A stretch of DNA of 64,000 bases from Saccharina japonica (GCA_008828725.1 MEHQ01000337.1:118964-182963), one strand, 5' to 3'; positions 45,201 to 55,372 are shown, numbered from the stretch's first letter. Numbers and translations: made by a program. Notes: generated by a model not told the origin, from the sequence alone.

Positions 45201-48200
45201 TGCTATTCCGTTAATGTGACCCCTCTACTCCTTGTGGTCTTGGAGCTAGGCAGATAGGTCTCCCGTGTGCTCGATTCGCGTTGATCTGTCACGCCCACAG
45301 GAGCTAAATCAGTCAGCTTGGTTTTGGGCACCGGGATTGGCGGTCTCCTGGCCCAGCCGACTGTGAACTACCCCAGCCTTTTTCCTGCAGACGGCCTATT
45401 TGGCAAGTGAGTACTTTCAGGTGAAGTTTCACGAAATTTGATTCCGAGTGAGTCGGCCAGCGGAGTTGTTCGACCGAGTGGGTGCTTTGTGCTCAACTCG
45501 TGATAACGTCGATTTCTGTATTTCATTGAATAGCGTGTTATTGTTTACGTTTTGTTAATTGGACTCATGTAGGAGCGGTAGCTGGTACTCAAGTTTACAA
45601 GCCGTATGGTAAGCCCTTCGCGGCTACTCTACGTGGTATTCGTGCAAGACTAAATCCGTACTTGGTACATCGCATTCTACATGGGTCTTGTACTATATCG
45701 GAATGCCGTGGACTTCCACGTGAAATTGCCCATTGGAGGAGGCTTTGAAGCCGGTGCTGGGTGGGAGAGATCAGTTCACTTTATCTTTCAGTACCACCCG
45801 GACCTCTGTTCAGCGTCAGATACACTGCACGATCTATCTGATACACCCGGTCACCTCCGGTATCAAACATAACGAATGTCACGATGGTTCTTCATTGATG
45901 GTGCAGCTGCATGCTTTTGTTATAACCACATATTGTAGCGAATAGCGTAAATGACGTGATGACCACATTATTTACACCGTGCCGTGCATGACGTACATAC
46001 TATGCAAGCATGAGGCCCTCCGGGCTTCTGTACTATCGTGCCAGTGTATTCGGAGCACGAGCTTATACTATCCTTTTGTTTTCCGTGGTTTCGTGCGTTG
46101 AAGCTAACATGCTACACATTTGTAGGGGATGGCATAGATGATCATACCGATGGAGCTTGCAATCCTCCGTACGATCTATACTATGAAAAACAGAGCGCGT
46201 GACGAGAAAGAAGGACTAAGGACAGCAGCAAATGGAGTAGACAAAGCTCAAGCCAGAAGTGCATATTTGTGGGTATCGTAGGTGACGCGTGTTACGGTAG
46301 AAGTAGCACTTCATCTTTCTGTGGTTTTCTTCGTCCCAAGTGCTTTTGAGTGATCAGGGTTAAGGCTCATCATACTGCTATCATACCTATGCACATTTTC
46401 CGATGGCTTACGGATGATTAATATTACATGTGTATTGTAGTTGGAGGAGATGTGGACCACTGCAATCTCGGAGCTCAGATAGAAGACCGAACCACTTGAC
46501 CCCCAAGGGGCCATATCACAAAGGGCTCGCATACATTATACCTGTTCCTGGAACGGCTTTGCGGCCCGGATTACGGGAGGTATTCGGGGTGCTCGTAACC
46601 CTTCGGAGCTCAAACCTTTCTCGCTGAGACGAAGCCTCTTAACTGAGGAGCGACATATACCCGATGTCATCCGACCCGATATGTACCAGGCATGTTTTAG
46701 GTACCCGTTCGTTAAAGTTCTTCTGTTTGCCTTCTGGCAATGTGCATCGCTTACTCCGATAATACGTTCCGGTATAAAAACGGGTACCTGCAACTAGAAT
46801 CTAAAGGCCCTCAACTAAATCATGGGAGGTGCTACTATACCGATCCGGCGTTTAAATACCTGAGCATTCCTGGGATACATACCGTTGAGTCATGGGACTG
46901 TTCAGCGATATAAGGATACGTTATACCAACACCGGTCGTTTGAGCCCCTACTGTAGGCGCTACGTTTATCGCAGAGCGGGTCTTGGGGCGTCCTTCGGAG
47001 CTTTTCCCGTTTCAGGCCAGAGAACCAGTGAACTCCATGATAAAGGTGCACCATGTGCTTCAGGAGCCCCATACCCCACCCAGAAAATCGAATGCGGAAG
47101 GAAGTAAACAAAAAAGCTCTACGCGATGAACGATCCTATGACCCAAGTATGCTGTGAACACTACTCCAACACACGAATCAAAGTCCGACACTTTTGGGTG
47201 CAAGAGACCGATCAAACAGAAACCGCGGCAGAGCGGGGAAGCGTCGACTCGCACATGTCTGTCTCTTCTCGCACGGCACACGCTCAAAGGCTTGAATAAG
47301 CCAAATGGCAAAACTAATTGCGTAGACACACATGCCGTTTGCAGCCGTAGGCGGCCCCAAACCCTGGTACTCAATAGGCAAGGAGGCGTTCTAAGATAGG
47401 GTTGGTACGTTTTTCGCCTTAACGGGTTTTGCCCAATGCGGCCTGCTTAACCCCCACAATCGTCGGAATACGATTTGTCTATCGACAGGATTTCACGCTA
47501 CATTTCGTGATACACCTACTGCTAATAATAGTCGCCGAGATTGTTAAAATTGTTGTATGTTTGTCTTTTATCAAAACCAGTTGTTTGGGCGAGGTATAGA
47601 GGTCCTCGAGCCAGCAAGGAGCCTCGAAAACATTAGACGCCACCCCTATAACGCGAACAGACGTCGCAGGCTCACCGCATGTATCACGGCGTTGTTTTTG
47701 GTGCAAACACACACCCGACGCATATTGCGTGTAAGGCACGAAATATCGCCCAAGTCAAGACTTTCCTACCAATAGGAATGTGCTGTAAGGAAAACGCAAC
47801 TGAACTCTCTTAGCGGCTGGCCCCGGACTTTCTCCGTGCGGTGAACCCCATTTCTGCGGTACCGTGTCTCACAACATGATGCCCCGTCCTTGGACCTTGA
47901 CCAATCACAGGTACCCGTTCCTGCTCCCCAACTTGGTAGGGGCGGTTGTGGCCCTTCTGCTGCTGCCGATCGTTGTGTTGTTCGTTCCCGAGACAAAACA
48001 TTTCGATGAGCAGCGTGCTGCTGAAAATGGTCCTGTCAGGTGAGAGGGCGAGAGACGCATGGGACGCATGCCTCGGTTGCCTGCATGCAGGTGCACCATG
48101 TGTTTTATGAGGGTGATCACTTGAGGAGATCTGTGCTTCATCCAAAAGCTGATTTTGGACACATGCTCACGTAGAGGTGTAAGCAGAGCAATCCCACGGT

Positions 48201-51200
48201 AGGGGTACCACGTTTTGGCTCCAAATTTTCTGACCGGTTGAGCTCCTCACGTGAGTAACAGCCGGATCCAATTAGTATGTTACTGGTATGTTTGTTTTTG
48301 GACTATCTCATTGAAACTTTTGGTCGGGTTGCGCGAACGAATGTTTCCGAAGTCGTGTTTCGGGTGAGATATTGAGCTCCTCAAGTGAGGAGCTCAGACA
48401 ATTTTTATGCGCCCTTACCGTGGGATAACCCAGCACCGTTATTTTTCTGAGGGTGGCTACTCGAGAAGCTCGAAACCCCACCCAAAAACGGATTTCGAAA
48501 GGAAACTAACAGTGCTACACGATGGGCAGTCCCATGGGCTCAAGTATAAAATGAAAAATAAATATCGCACCATAATCATTAAATTCGGACGCCTTTGCGT
48601 TAAGGAGCATACGCCCGTCATTCAGAAACTGTCCCAGCCGAAAAGTGCTACCTCTATCGTAGCACGCGTCTTTGGAGGAAACCAAAAGTGCTACCCGGTG
48701 AGCAATACCGTGGGGCGAGGCATGCTACGATAGAGGCGCAACATGTTTTTTTCTGAGCGCCTAACTTAAGGAGCGTCATACCTCACCGAAAAAATGATGT
48801 TTTTGAAGGAAAATAAAAGTGCTGCCGGATGCGAAATCTCATGACCGAGGTATAGTCTGAAATATTATTCGTCACAAGAATGAAAGTCCGACGAATTTGG
48901 GTTAAGGAGCCCGATCGTTCAGAAATCGATTCAGACAAAAGTGCTACCTCTACCGTAGCACGCGTTGGTCGGTGTATACAATGAGGAGAATAGCAACACA
49001 ATAATTAATTCCCCCGAGTTTGGGTTAAGGAGCCCGATTATTCAGAACAAATTTCAGCCAAAACGTGCCACCTCTATCGTAGCACGCATCATGGTACGGC
49101 ATATAGGGGTGATGCACCAGCTTTGTTTATGAGGCTCTGCACTTTAGGAGCTCTATTCCTGTGTTGCCGGAATATTAAGCGCTAGGGCCCGTGTTTTTTT
49201 CCCAGGTGGGAGTGTAGCCAGGGAGGGAAAGGATTATTAACCTCCCTCGCAAGATTATTTTTGGTGGTCGATGTACCCCAGCAAAGAAGTAATATTCCTG
49301 CAACGATCCGGTACCAAAACAAGTGCCTGGAATATCAAGCGCAAGAGCGCGCGTTTTGTTTTCCCGGGGAGTGCAGCCAGGGGGGGGAAGGATTCTGGAA
49401 CCTCCCTCTCGAGATCAGTTTCGGTGGTCGATGTATCCCAGCGAAGAAGTAATGTGCCTTCAACGATCCAACACCAAAACAAGTAGGCTTTTTTCCTCCG
49501 GAAACCTACCTGTAGTGTAATAATTGTATCCCTACGAACCCCTATGCCCACCCCTCAACAAATTATCCCAAGGCTACGATACAACGCTGAATAGCTACGT
49601 ACCTCAAACTAAATAGTTTTCTCGTACAAGTCACACGATAAATAAATACATATATATATATGCGTCACCGAAGAGTGTTACGTAGACATAATGAAAACCG
49701 GGGGCCATTTCCAGGTGAAACAGTTTTTTTCAAGCACATACTTTACCCCCGAAACAGTTTGTCTTGCCGTTATAGCTCGTCTTCGAGGCGGACGGGCCTC
49801 GGCCGTGAAATTAGCCAATCAGAACCGCACAGTAATCTCCTCGACCGAAGCAGCTACAGAGAGAGACGACGCATTCTTCAATAGAGTTGCACCATGATTT
49901 TTCTGAGCTCCTAACCTGAGGAGCTCCATACGTCGCCGAAAATGGGTTTTGGTGGAAAATAAAAGTGCTACCTGATGAAAACTTCCATGGCCTGAGTCTA
50001 GTATTAACTAAATCACTACACAAGTATGAAACTCTGACGATTTGGGGTTAAGGAGCCTGATCATTCGGAAAACGTTTCCGCCAAAAGTGCTACCTCTATC
50101 GTAGCACGCCTCAGACCCACTTTAACACTACCCTATGCAAAAACGCCGTTTACCTACTACGTGGTTTTACCTTTTCTCGCGGTTTTCGCTTTCAAGACAA
50201 ATGCAAAAACAATGTCCTATGCTACCGTAATTTCAAGTAGATTATATTTCGTTACAGGCTTATGTATTACCTGGTCTTATCTCCCAATAAGCTCTTAATT
50301 ACACCGGATGATCATAAACTGCTGCGATTAACCGAACGCATCCAATTGTTATGAGAACCAACCGCCAGCAAGATCTAGAACAGACTCTTCCACGACTTGA
50401 GTGAAGTTCCACTACGGCGAGCGGATTGTCTCAAAAGCCCTCGTGAGGGGATAATGGTGACCGAACCCCGCAAATCTACAAATGGAGGCGTTTATTATTG
50501 CTCAAATCACTTTGTTTGGGGGTAATACCTTAACCAGGTGTGATGACATCGAGGTGGCCGAGCCAACTCAACAATCGACAGCTTCGTCTGACCTGGATAC
50601 GCTCACGGATCACCCCATCGACAGCAAGGGCACGGACACAATCAAGGGACACCGCGATGGGGGGCGGTACGCCAAGATCGACGAGGAACAGCCCGGCACG
50701 CGGCCGCCCGGTGGACTACTGGCAGTGCCTCACGTGAAGATTGTTCTCTTTCTCGTGTGCGTCGTGCAGGTGAGAACATACCCCGCGATGGGTGACTGCT
50801 GACCTTTTATGGCCCTCAGCTGGCAAGTAACCTAAATATCAATAACAAAACAAAACAAAACAAAACAAAAATTGGGAAAAAAATGAAACGCGAAGAAGGC
50901 CTAAAAGGGGCTGAAAAACAAAAAATATACTTAGGATATATATCCAGAGAGCAAAACACCCAAAGCTTTTCATTTGTTTAATAAAAGAACAAACACGTTT
51001 TACGGCGTTTGCGCAACACCCCTCTCGAGAATGAGGACCGGGTTCCCATTTTTACATGTTCTGACCGGCTGAGATTAAAGGTTATGTGATCACCTACCCG
51101 TTAGTACCTCACTTTTACTACTGCTGTTGTAGTGTATTAGGCTTAGGACTGGCGATTGAAAATGCTGGTCGAGGGGGGGGTGCTGAGCGAAAACATTTCG

Positions 51201-54200
51201 TCGCCGTTCATGGTTCGGGTGACATATTGAGATCCCCATGCGCAGAGCCAAGCAGGACCCCAATAACCCACCACAACAAATGGTACCGTGAGACGTGCAC
51301 TGTCCCTGTGTGGAAGTGGTGGACCACATGAGACACCTTTGACCCCACGGTAGGCAGGGTTTGCAGTTAGTATCTTCCTTCTGAGGCAATATTTTCTCGA
51401 CGGGTTGAGCTCAAGTGAGCAACAATCGGTTAGCGTTACACTTGAAGAACGGCCGCGACACGAAATCTTGGACGGGTTTCGATATCAAACTTATTCGAAG
51501 AGGCATGTTTCGGGTGACATATTGAGCCCCTCATGTGAGGATCTCAGAAAATAAGCCTCCACCCCTATAAGGTTGGCATTACTACGACGTGAGTGCGTGG
51601 GGGGTGTACTTCATCTTCATGCATAGCCGTAGTCGTATGACGATAGACCCTCGCATCCCTACAATGCCGAGACGGAGCGTGAGGGGGGGGGGGGGTTGGA
51701 GGACTGATGCAGGAGAGGCGCCACGTTTGTGCGCTAAACCTTTACAACAAGGCTCTGCAGCGTACGTTAGGTAGAAGAAAACAAATATCGTTTTTCATTT
51801 TGCAAAACTTTTCTCCGGCTTTCTTAGCCGTGTAAATATAATATTTACCGCAGTTGCCCTGGATTTGGGATGGGTATGTAAGAGGCCTCACATGTAGTTG
51901 GTGCACCTGTACGTTACGAGTGGCGAAATGAGCTCAAATGCTATCCCCCTCCCCTGCCGATCCTTAATTTGTGGTGCAAATGCAGGCGCTGCTGATCGGG
52001 TTTGAGGAGGCTTACCCTCTATGGGCGCTCAGTACCCCTGATGTGGGAGGATTGGGCTGGGACAGCGTCGAGATAGGCAAGGTGCGAAATGAAGGTCCTG
52101 CTGACGAGGCCGCCTGTTAACCTACGAAGGTTGTGGTAGCAGTACCAGAATACGCTGAGAGGCAGTATTGGACGGGCCTCTACTACTTACCACTACTGCG
52201 GATCCTTCACACGTAGCAGTTGCCAGTATAGCTTTAGCTATAGCATCGCCCTGATGGTCGTTCTGGCAGGAAGGGGTGGTTGTTTCTGTTTCGCAAAAGA
52301 GGCGAAAACGCGTCCATAACAAATAGACGGGTATAGTGTGGAGATATAACACTAGCCTACCCAGAACGGTACGGGTATTGCGCTGAAACACATGGCCTTG
52401 GAATCAACCGGCCAACAATGTGGGATATCTAACCCGAGTGATACCAGGCTGCCGTAACAGCAGTCTAGCCTAACGGGGCCGGGTATTCCACTGACATGCC
52501 TCGCCTAATGCTTAAGCGATTTCGACCGGACGCGCTACCACTGACCCGAGCTACGGCAAACAGGCTAGCCCCACTTGCACCGCCTGGTTTAGGCGAGTAC
52601 AGTATTACGGAGGACCATAGTAAGTGGGACAAAAATTTGTTAGTAAACAATATTATAGGTAAATATATAGGTTTTTTGTCTCTACCGTGGGTCCTGTTTA
52701 CTATGGTCCCCCGCTATAGTAGATATATTTGCAGCTCATAATGTGAGGAATATGGGTGGAATGTGCTCTACCATCACCCCCTGCCGTACTCGTAGCAGAT
52801 ATTTTGTTTCGCGTACGTTAGCCCCTGAAATCGCTGTCGTCAATTTGGCAGGTTTTCCTCGCGGCTGGCGTGATCGTAGCAGTGCTACAGCTCTTTGTAG
52901 TTCCTCGCCTCATCAAGGTGCTCGGACTCACGGTTTGGCAGCGGATTGGCTGTCTTCTGGCCATACCTGCCTTCATCGCCGTCCCCTTCTCCAGGAGCAT
53001 CAGCTGGAATGACGGTAGCTTGTTTATCGTTTCGGTCGCGAGTACATCTCTCGTGTATTGCTGCATGGCCATGGTGAGAGCAACCCGATATATCATGCCA
53101 CGCCGTGCCATGACATACCATACCATAGCATACCATACCATACCATACCATATAATACCATAGGGGGCACTTATTTCGTTTACCTCCCGAGAGTCCCCAC
53201 GTGAGGAGCGCTCTGCATACCCGCTAAAAACAGGATGTGATAAAATAATGAGGGGACAACCCGACGAACTACCCGGTCCCACGCACGCATGTATATGTAT
53301 GCGTGCATCTATACGCAAATTTAGTGAAAATGCAACGATGCGGGGTAAACTCTATGTAGTTACTCGACTGAGAAGACCCGTCAACAGTCGGAACAACTGC
53401 GGTCTAAACATGCGCTATACCTACTATATATCGTGTTTCATCCTACGGTATAGGTAGGGGTTGTGATTTCACCGTCTGAGGCAATATTGTGTCACTGGGA
53501 CCGGTGGAGCTCCTCTTAAATGAGCAACCACTACCACCGGTTACTGTGCATATTACGCGTTCTAGCACATTTTTTTCAGGAGTAGGGGGCAACGACTGGT
53601 GCTATGGAAGGGGGGTCGCTTCTGAGTCAAAACATTGTCAGTCGATGAGAGCAACCCGGCCCAGTGACTACCTTATATCTGGGCAGTGTTGAGGTCTTAC
53701 AAGCTTTTTTTAGTAAAAAGGCGATATGCGCCACCATGAGATTATTTGCTACTCTGCCAAAACGAAACTTGATTTAGTCAAATTTTTAGTGAGGCACTGA
53801 GCCACTCGCCCGGGTGGCCCAACCGCCGCTGTGAAAACCGGGGTACCCCCTCTACGATAGCACTACTCGCATAGCAAGCCAAAGGTCGCGTTTTCGGGAT
53901 CAGCGCTACTCGAAGACGTGTGCTACGATAGAGGTGGCACTTTTTCCGGCCATGAAACAGTTTCTGAACCGACGATCGGGCTCCTTAACCCAAGATTTCG
54001 TCAGGATCTTTCCTTGTTGTGGTCCAATCTGCCTCCTTGTATACTTAGGCCATGATAATCTTCATCGGGTAGCACTCATTTTTCCCTCCATTTCTTTTTG
54101 TTTTGTTTTTTGCAGATCAATAGTAGAGTCGAGCTCTTCAAGCGACCACCCAAAAAACATGGTGCACCTCTATAATAGTAGGATGCGTCCGAAGCCATCT

Positions 54201-55161
54201 TTGGGGTGGGGAGTTTGAGACCCTCGCTCGAGGAATACATACATTATGGCACCGCCCCTAAAAGGTGGCATCGCTCGCTGGCGTAATAGAGTTCGTTACG
54301 TAGCTCCTGCTTTGATTGGCGCGACTGGTTAGCTATCATCCGTGGTATGGATGTGACTGCTCGTCCACGGAAATGGGTGGGACCTCGAGATGGGGTTGCG
54401 TGCTCTCCGATACGCACTGTAGGGCGTGATAGCAGACTTCCATATGAAGGCAACAACAACCTTAAAGCCAACGCGTGTCATGGGAGAGTATGCAGCACCC
54501 AACGTTTATGATGCCACCGACGTTATGACCTGTCGCGAAAGCATATCCCTCGGTCGTACAGGCGGTGCCTATACATTTTTGCTACTTTCCACCCCCCCTC
54601 CCCCGCGTTGATAGGCGCGCTAAGCACCACACTATTTGGTTGCTTGCCTTGCGTGATGAAGATGAATGATACAAGGCTGTCCAACTAACAAACTACTGCA
54701 TGTATCAGGCTGTCTTGCTTCTTTAGCGAACCTCTCGCGGTTCCACTGCTATCCGCACAATGGACCCCACTCGTTTAGTTCCGGTCCCAATTCTCGCCGT
54801 TTAACGCGATTTCTTCCAACAGGTTAACCTAGCCTTGGCTACTTCTTCGACTACTCTGGTTCGCGCAGCTATGCGTGGCAAGCTTGCAGGGCTGTTCAAC
54901 ATGGCCGAGAACCTCGGCCGTTTCAGCGGGCCAATCGGCTTTGCCACCATGTTCGCGTGGTCCGTGTCTCCGTCCGCTTCCAGCTGGGTAGGTCACCGGT
55001 TCGTGTTTCTTTTTGCGGCCTCTTCCATGTCTGTCGTGGCTGTCCTCGCGTGGGGGGCGATCACTCACAAGAACATGACGCCCGAAGAAGAATGCACAAG
55101 CGACGTTGTCGATGAGGACCGGGTAGGGATTGAGCTTTTGAGCCCAAGTAGTTCCCACTGA
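30948..55161 (+). CDS. ZIFL-type major facilitator superfamily transporter, nine exons
   Basis: The nine exons total 1,575 nt and join in phase to give 524 residues: exon 1 30,948-31,110, then 42,535-42,718, 43,065-43,168, 45,301-45,406, 47,911-48,039, 50,538-50,769, 51,986-52,081, 52,852-53,073 and 54,823-55,161. Features in order are TM1 at about 15-43, MFS motif A GYITDSAGRK at 77-86, and an antiporter-type TM5 region (SVSLVLGTGIGGLLAQP, 154-170). Then come FVPETKH after TM6 (210-216), a hydrophilic loop of about 75 residues, and GFEEAYPLWALSTP after TM7. These match plant ZINC INDUCED FACILITATOR-LIKE proteins and fungal relatives, proton-coupled exporters in plasma or vacuolar membranes. 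The substrate cannot be told. Introns make up about 93 percent of the gene. Confidence 0.92.
32140..32273. mobile_element. Family C MITE, near-complete copy
   Basis: Inverted ends ATTACGGGGGACCAT and ATGGTCCCCCGAAAT enclose about 130 bp with the mirrored core AAATAGAACC/GGTCCTATTT. Confidence 0.75.
32414..32702. mobile_element. Family C MITE interrupted by a family B-related element
   Basis: The left end GATTACGGGGGACCATAAG and the right GGTCCTATTTACTGTGGTCC are family C. Between them, about 32,474-32,635, lies an inverted-repeat element (GGCCCTCTCATAAGAAA ... TTTCTTATGAGCGGGCC) whose interior resembles family B. Confidence 0.65.
33183..33640 (+). repeat. Two diverged ~300-bp direct repeats with a (CTG)n run
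   Basis: The two copies begin near 33,183 and 33,486. Both carry GGAGTTCGTG-like starts, CCAGTGRTSTCCGGGGC and TTGTCTCCAGCGCGCACAC. The first also holds an 11-unit GCT/CTG triplet run at 33,250-33,283. Confidence 0.65.
33774..33899 (+). repeat. 63-bp tandem duplication
   Basis: Two copies of a 63-bp unit start GTTTCGGCCTTATCCTGAGC at 33,774 and 33,837. They differ at one or two bases. Confidence 0.85.
34351..34955 (-). mobile_element. Family A MITE with a nested hAT-type element
   Basis: The left terminus is GTGCTACGGTAGAGGTGCACC and the right ATCGTAGCACGCGTC. The interior is split at GGGTKAAGGAGCCCC by the 310-bp element at 34,577-34,886. Confidence 0.75.
34577..34886. mobile_element. 310-bp hAT-type foldback element nested in a MITE
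   Basis: Inverted ends CCCCTTCGGTCATGATGAAA and its complement enclose it; the right end has four extra C. The flanks TGAAGGAG/TTAAGGAG are an 8-bp duplication matching at 7 of 8. There is no coding content. Confidence 0.75.
36346..36617 (+). mobile_element. Family A MITE, forward copy
   Basis: It runs from GGTGCGTGCTACGATAGAG to ATCGTAGCATGCGTC with flanks AAAA/GAAA (3 of 4). Confidence 0.8.
36978..37226 (+). mobile_element. Family A MITE, complete forward copy
   Basis: It is 249 bp, with termini GACGCGTGCTACGGTAG and TGGTAGCGTGCGTC and an exact CGCC duplication (36,974-36,977 and 37,227-37,230). Confidence 0.85.
37475..37975 (+). repeat. Three ~90-bp tandem units followed by a truncated family A MITE
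   Basis: Units starting TGCTTCTGAGACTYRATTCA lie at 37,475, 37,565 and 37,656 and share ATAAACCGACGAGACRTAAA. A family A left half begins near 37,745 and carries the insert (CATTCAGAACCGAAAAACAA) also seen near 40,950 and 60,085. Confidence 0.7.
39269..39932 (-). mobile_element. Family A MITE with a nested family C element
   Basis: The outer ends GACGCATGCTACGGTAG and CGTAGCACGCGTC are flanked by an exact TCAC duplication (39,265-39,268 and 39,933-39,936), although the element is split by about 400 bp of family C sequence. Confidence 0.82.
39322..39722. mobile_element. Family C-type element nested in a family A MITE
   Basis: The ends TATTACGGGGTGGGCTAATG and ACTATGGCCGTCCGTAATA are inverted, and the inner borders match the family C core (AAATAGGACC ... 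GGTCCTATTT). The centre is extra sequence not seen in other copies. Confidence 0.65.
40112..40649 (+). mobile_element. Family A MITE containing a second family A MITE
   Basis: The outer copy runs from TCGCGTTGCTACGATAATAG to CTCTACCGTAGCATGCACC. It is interrupted at CTTCAAA/AAAGTCC by the inner copy at 40,297-40,563. Confidence 0.78.
40297..40563 (+). mobile_element. Inner family A MITE (self-nested)
   Basis: It runs from GGCGCGTGCCACGATAGAGG to CTCTACCGGAGAACGTGTC with flanks CAAA/TAAA (3 of 4). Confidence 0.75.
40789..41216 (+). mobile_element. Family A MITE with a foldback insert
   Basis: It runs from GACGCCTGCTACGATAGAAG to TAGTAGCATATGCGTC with flanks CCCT/TCCT. A hairpin with ~22-bp arms (AGGACTGGAGTCCCGTTTTG and its complement) lies at about 40,870-40,944, next to the conserved TTAACCC site. 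Confidence 0.75.
41505..41620 (+). repeat. SINE-like repeat fragment
   Basis: GGTGTACTTGATATTCGTGC and ATTGACCCTCGCAACCCTC match the middle of the repeat at 16,404-16,650. Confidence 0.45.
42535..42718 (+). CDS. MFS transporter exon 2 (TM2-TM3, motif A)
   Basis: Acceptor GCGAACAG|GT and donor ATCGAG|GTGCGC. It encodes GFYAGYVASAFTLGRFVS, motif A (GYITDSAGRK) and TM3 (VIVGGLLSITVCSLAFGFS). Phase 1 in and phase 2 out. Confidence 0.92.
42738..42950 (+). repeat. (TTGTTC)n hexanucleotide microsatellite in intron 2
   Basis: About 210 bp of TTGTTC units with a few interruptions start only some 20 bp after the exon 2 donor. Open frames across it (Cys-Ser, Leu-Val and Asn-Lys repeats) are artefacts. 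Confidence 0.95.
43065..43168 (+). CDS. MFS transporter exon 3 (TM4)
   Basis: Acceptor GTTGCGCAG|ACT and donor ATCGCTG|GTGAGG. It encodes RLVLGLTNGMAPALRTAMRE then VCGQEHVLQGMTYIAG, matching the TM4 and following loop of ZIFL proteins. Confidence 0.92.
43683..43854. mobile_element. Family B MITE (Tc1/mariner-like), complete
   Basis: It is 172 bp with ~28-bp inverted ends (CAGTACAGGACGCCTAATAA and, inverted, CAGTACAGGACACCTAGTAA) flanked by TA on both sides. CAGT termini with TA duplications are typical of Tc1/mariner-derived MITEs. Confidence 0.85.
43895..44189 (-). mobile_element. Family A MITE, reverse copy
   Basis: It runs from GACGCAGGCTACAGTAGAGG to ATTATCGTAGCACGAACGAG with the usual interior (GGGTTAAGAAACCCGATCA). 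The target duplication is unclear. Confidence 0.7.
44298..44817 (+). mobile_element. Family A MITE with a reverse family A copy inside
   Basis: The outer copy runs from ACGCGTCCTACGATAAAGG to CTCTACCGCAGCATGCTTC. The inner copy at 44,498-44,747 splits it at GGGTGGGG/GGGGCATATGGAG. Confidence 0.75.
44498..44747 (-). mobile_element. Inner family A MITE, reverse
   Basis: It is 250 bp from GGTGCATGCTACGATAGAGG to CGCAGCACGCGTC, flanked by GGGG on both sides (44,494-44,497 and 44,748-44,751). Confidence 0.8.
44875..45141 (+). mobile_element. Family A MITE, forward copy
   Basis: It runs from GACGCTTGCTACGAGAGAGG to ATCGTAGCATGCGTC. It ends 160 bp before exon 4. Confidence 0.8.
45301..45406 (+). 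CDS. MFS transporter exon 4 (TM5)
   Basis: Acceptor GCCCACAG|GAG and donor GGCAA|GTGAGT. It encodes AKSVSLVLGTGIGGLLAQP and NYPSLFPADGLFGK. The pattern resembles MFS antiporter motif C, with Thr where many members have Pro. Confidence 0.92.
47911..48039 (+). CDS. MFS transporter exon 5 (TM6)
   Basis: Acceptor AATCACAG|GTACCC and donor GTCAG|GTGAGA. It encodes YPFLLPNLVGAVVALLLL, then VLFVPETKHFDEQRAAENG, the end of the N-terminal half. Confidence 0.92.
48717..48966 (-). mobile_element. Family A MITE, reverse copy
   Basis: It runs from GAGGCATGCTACGATAGAGG to CTACCGTAGCACGCGTT with flanks GGGC/GGTC. Further family A fragments surround it (48,060-48,180, 48,360-48,670 and 49,010-49,090), so intron 5 is a pile-up of this family. 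Confidence 0.75.
49163..49484 (+). repeat. Two ~161-bp tandem repeats
   Basis: GGTGGTCGATGTAYCCCAGC occurs at about 49,263 and 49,424. The preceding GGAATATYAAGCGCNAG and CAGCCAGGGRGGG elements repeat with the same spacing. Confidence 0.75.
49868..50112 (-). mobile_element. Family A MITE, complete reverse copy
   Basis: It is 245 bp, starting GACGCATTCTTCAATAGAG and ending CTATCGTAGCACGCCTC, with an exact AGAC duplication (49,864-49,867 and 50,113-50,116). Confidence 0.82.
50538..50769 (+). CDS. MFS transporter exon 6 (central loop, start of TM7)
   Basis: Acceptor TAACCAG|GTG and donor GTGCAG|GTGAGA. It encodes the hydrophilic middle loop (DIEVAEPTQQSTASSDLDTL and KIDEEQPGTRP) and then the start of TM7 (HVKIVLFLVCVVQ). 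The 5' border is chosen because it alone keeps phase with exon 5 without a stop. Confidence 0.85.
50848..50872 (+). repeat. (AAAAC)n short tandem repeat
   Basis: Five AAAAC units lie in intron 6. Confidence 0.8.
51590..51690 (+). repeat. SINE-like repeat fragment
   Basis: GATAGACCCTCGCATCCCTA, then CAATGCCGAGACGGAGCGTG and a long G-run match the repeat at 16,404-16,650. Confidence 0.5.
51986..52081 (+). CDS. MFS transporter exon 7 (TM7 to TM8 loop)
   Basis: Acceptor AAATGCAG|GCG and donor GGCAAG|GTGCGA, phase 0 throughout. ALLIGFEEAYPLWALSTP and GGLGWDSVEIGK match the conserved GxDExxPLWA segment of ZIFL transporters. Confidence 0.92.
52603..52718. mobile_element. Family C MITE, short copy
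   Basis: Inverted ends TATTACGGAGGACCATAGTA and TACTATGGTCCCCCGCTATA enclose about 115 bp in intron 7. Confidence 0.75.
52852..53073 (+). CDS. MFS transporter exon 8 (TM8-TM10 region)
   Basis: Acceptor TTTGGCAG|GTT and donor GCCATG|GTGAGA, phase 0. It encodes VFLAAGVIVAVLQLFVVP, VWQRIGCLLAIPAFIAVPF and LFIVSVASTSLVYCCMAM. Confidence 0.92.
53105..53160 (+). repeat. (CATAC)n-type microsatellite
   Basis: Short ACCAT/CATAC units with minor variation start some 30 bp after the exon 8 donor. Confidence 0.75.
53915..54189 (+). mobile_element. Family A MITE, complete forward copy
   Basis: It is 275 bp from GACGTGTGCTACGATAGAGG to TAGGATGCGTC, with an exact CGAA duplication (53,911-53,914 and 54,190-54,193). 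Confidence 0.85.
54823..55161 (+). CDS. MFS transporter exon 9 (TM10-TM12, stop)
   Basis: Acceptor TTCCAACAG|GTT, then 112 codons and TGA at 55,159-55,161. It encodes MRGKLAGLFNMAENLGRFSG, matching the conserved GxxNGxAxxxxxxxR stretch of the family, and a last helix FVFLFAASSMSVVAVLAWG. A hydrophilic C-terminal tail of about 35 residues follows. Confidence 0.92.
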   Translation, partial: VNLALATSSTTLVRAAMRGKLAGLFNMAENLGRFSGPIGFATMFAWSVSPSASSWVGHRFVFLFAASSMSVVAVLAWGAITHKNMTPEEECTSDVVDEDRVGIELLSPSSSH

Positions 55162-55257
55162 TGGGAAGGATGGTCTCAAAATTGAGGAAGTGCACCGAAG
55201 ATTTGAGATCGATGCATGTTTACAATAGGGGTGGGACTACAGTAGTGCTACGTATGG

Positions 55258-55372
55258 TAGGGGGGGGGGTACTCATGTCGTCCACGGCCGTAGTCGTATG
55301 ACCATATACCCTCGTATCCCTACAATGCCGGGACGGAGCACGTTAGTTTTTCACCAACCAGGCAGGGGGGGT
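55258..55372 (+). repeat. SINE-like repeat fragment
   Basis: ATACCCTCGTATCCCTACAA and CCGGGACGGAGCACGTTAG match the repeat at 16,404-16,650. Confidence 0.5.
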
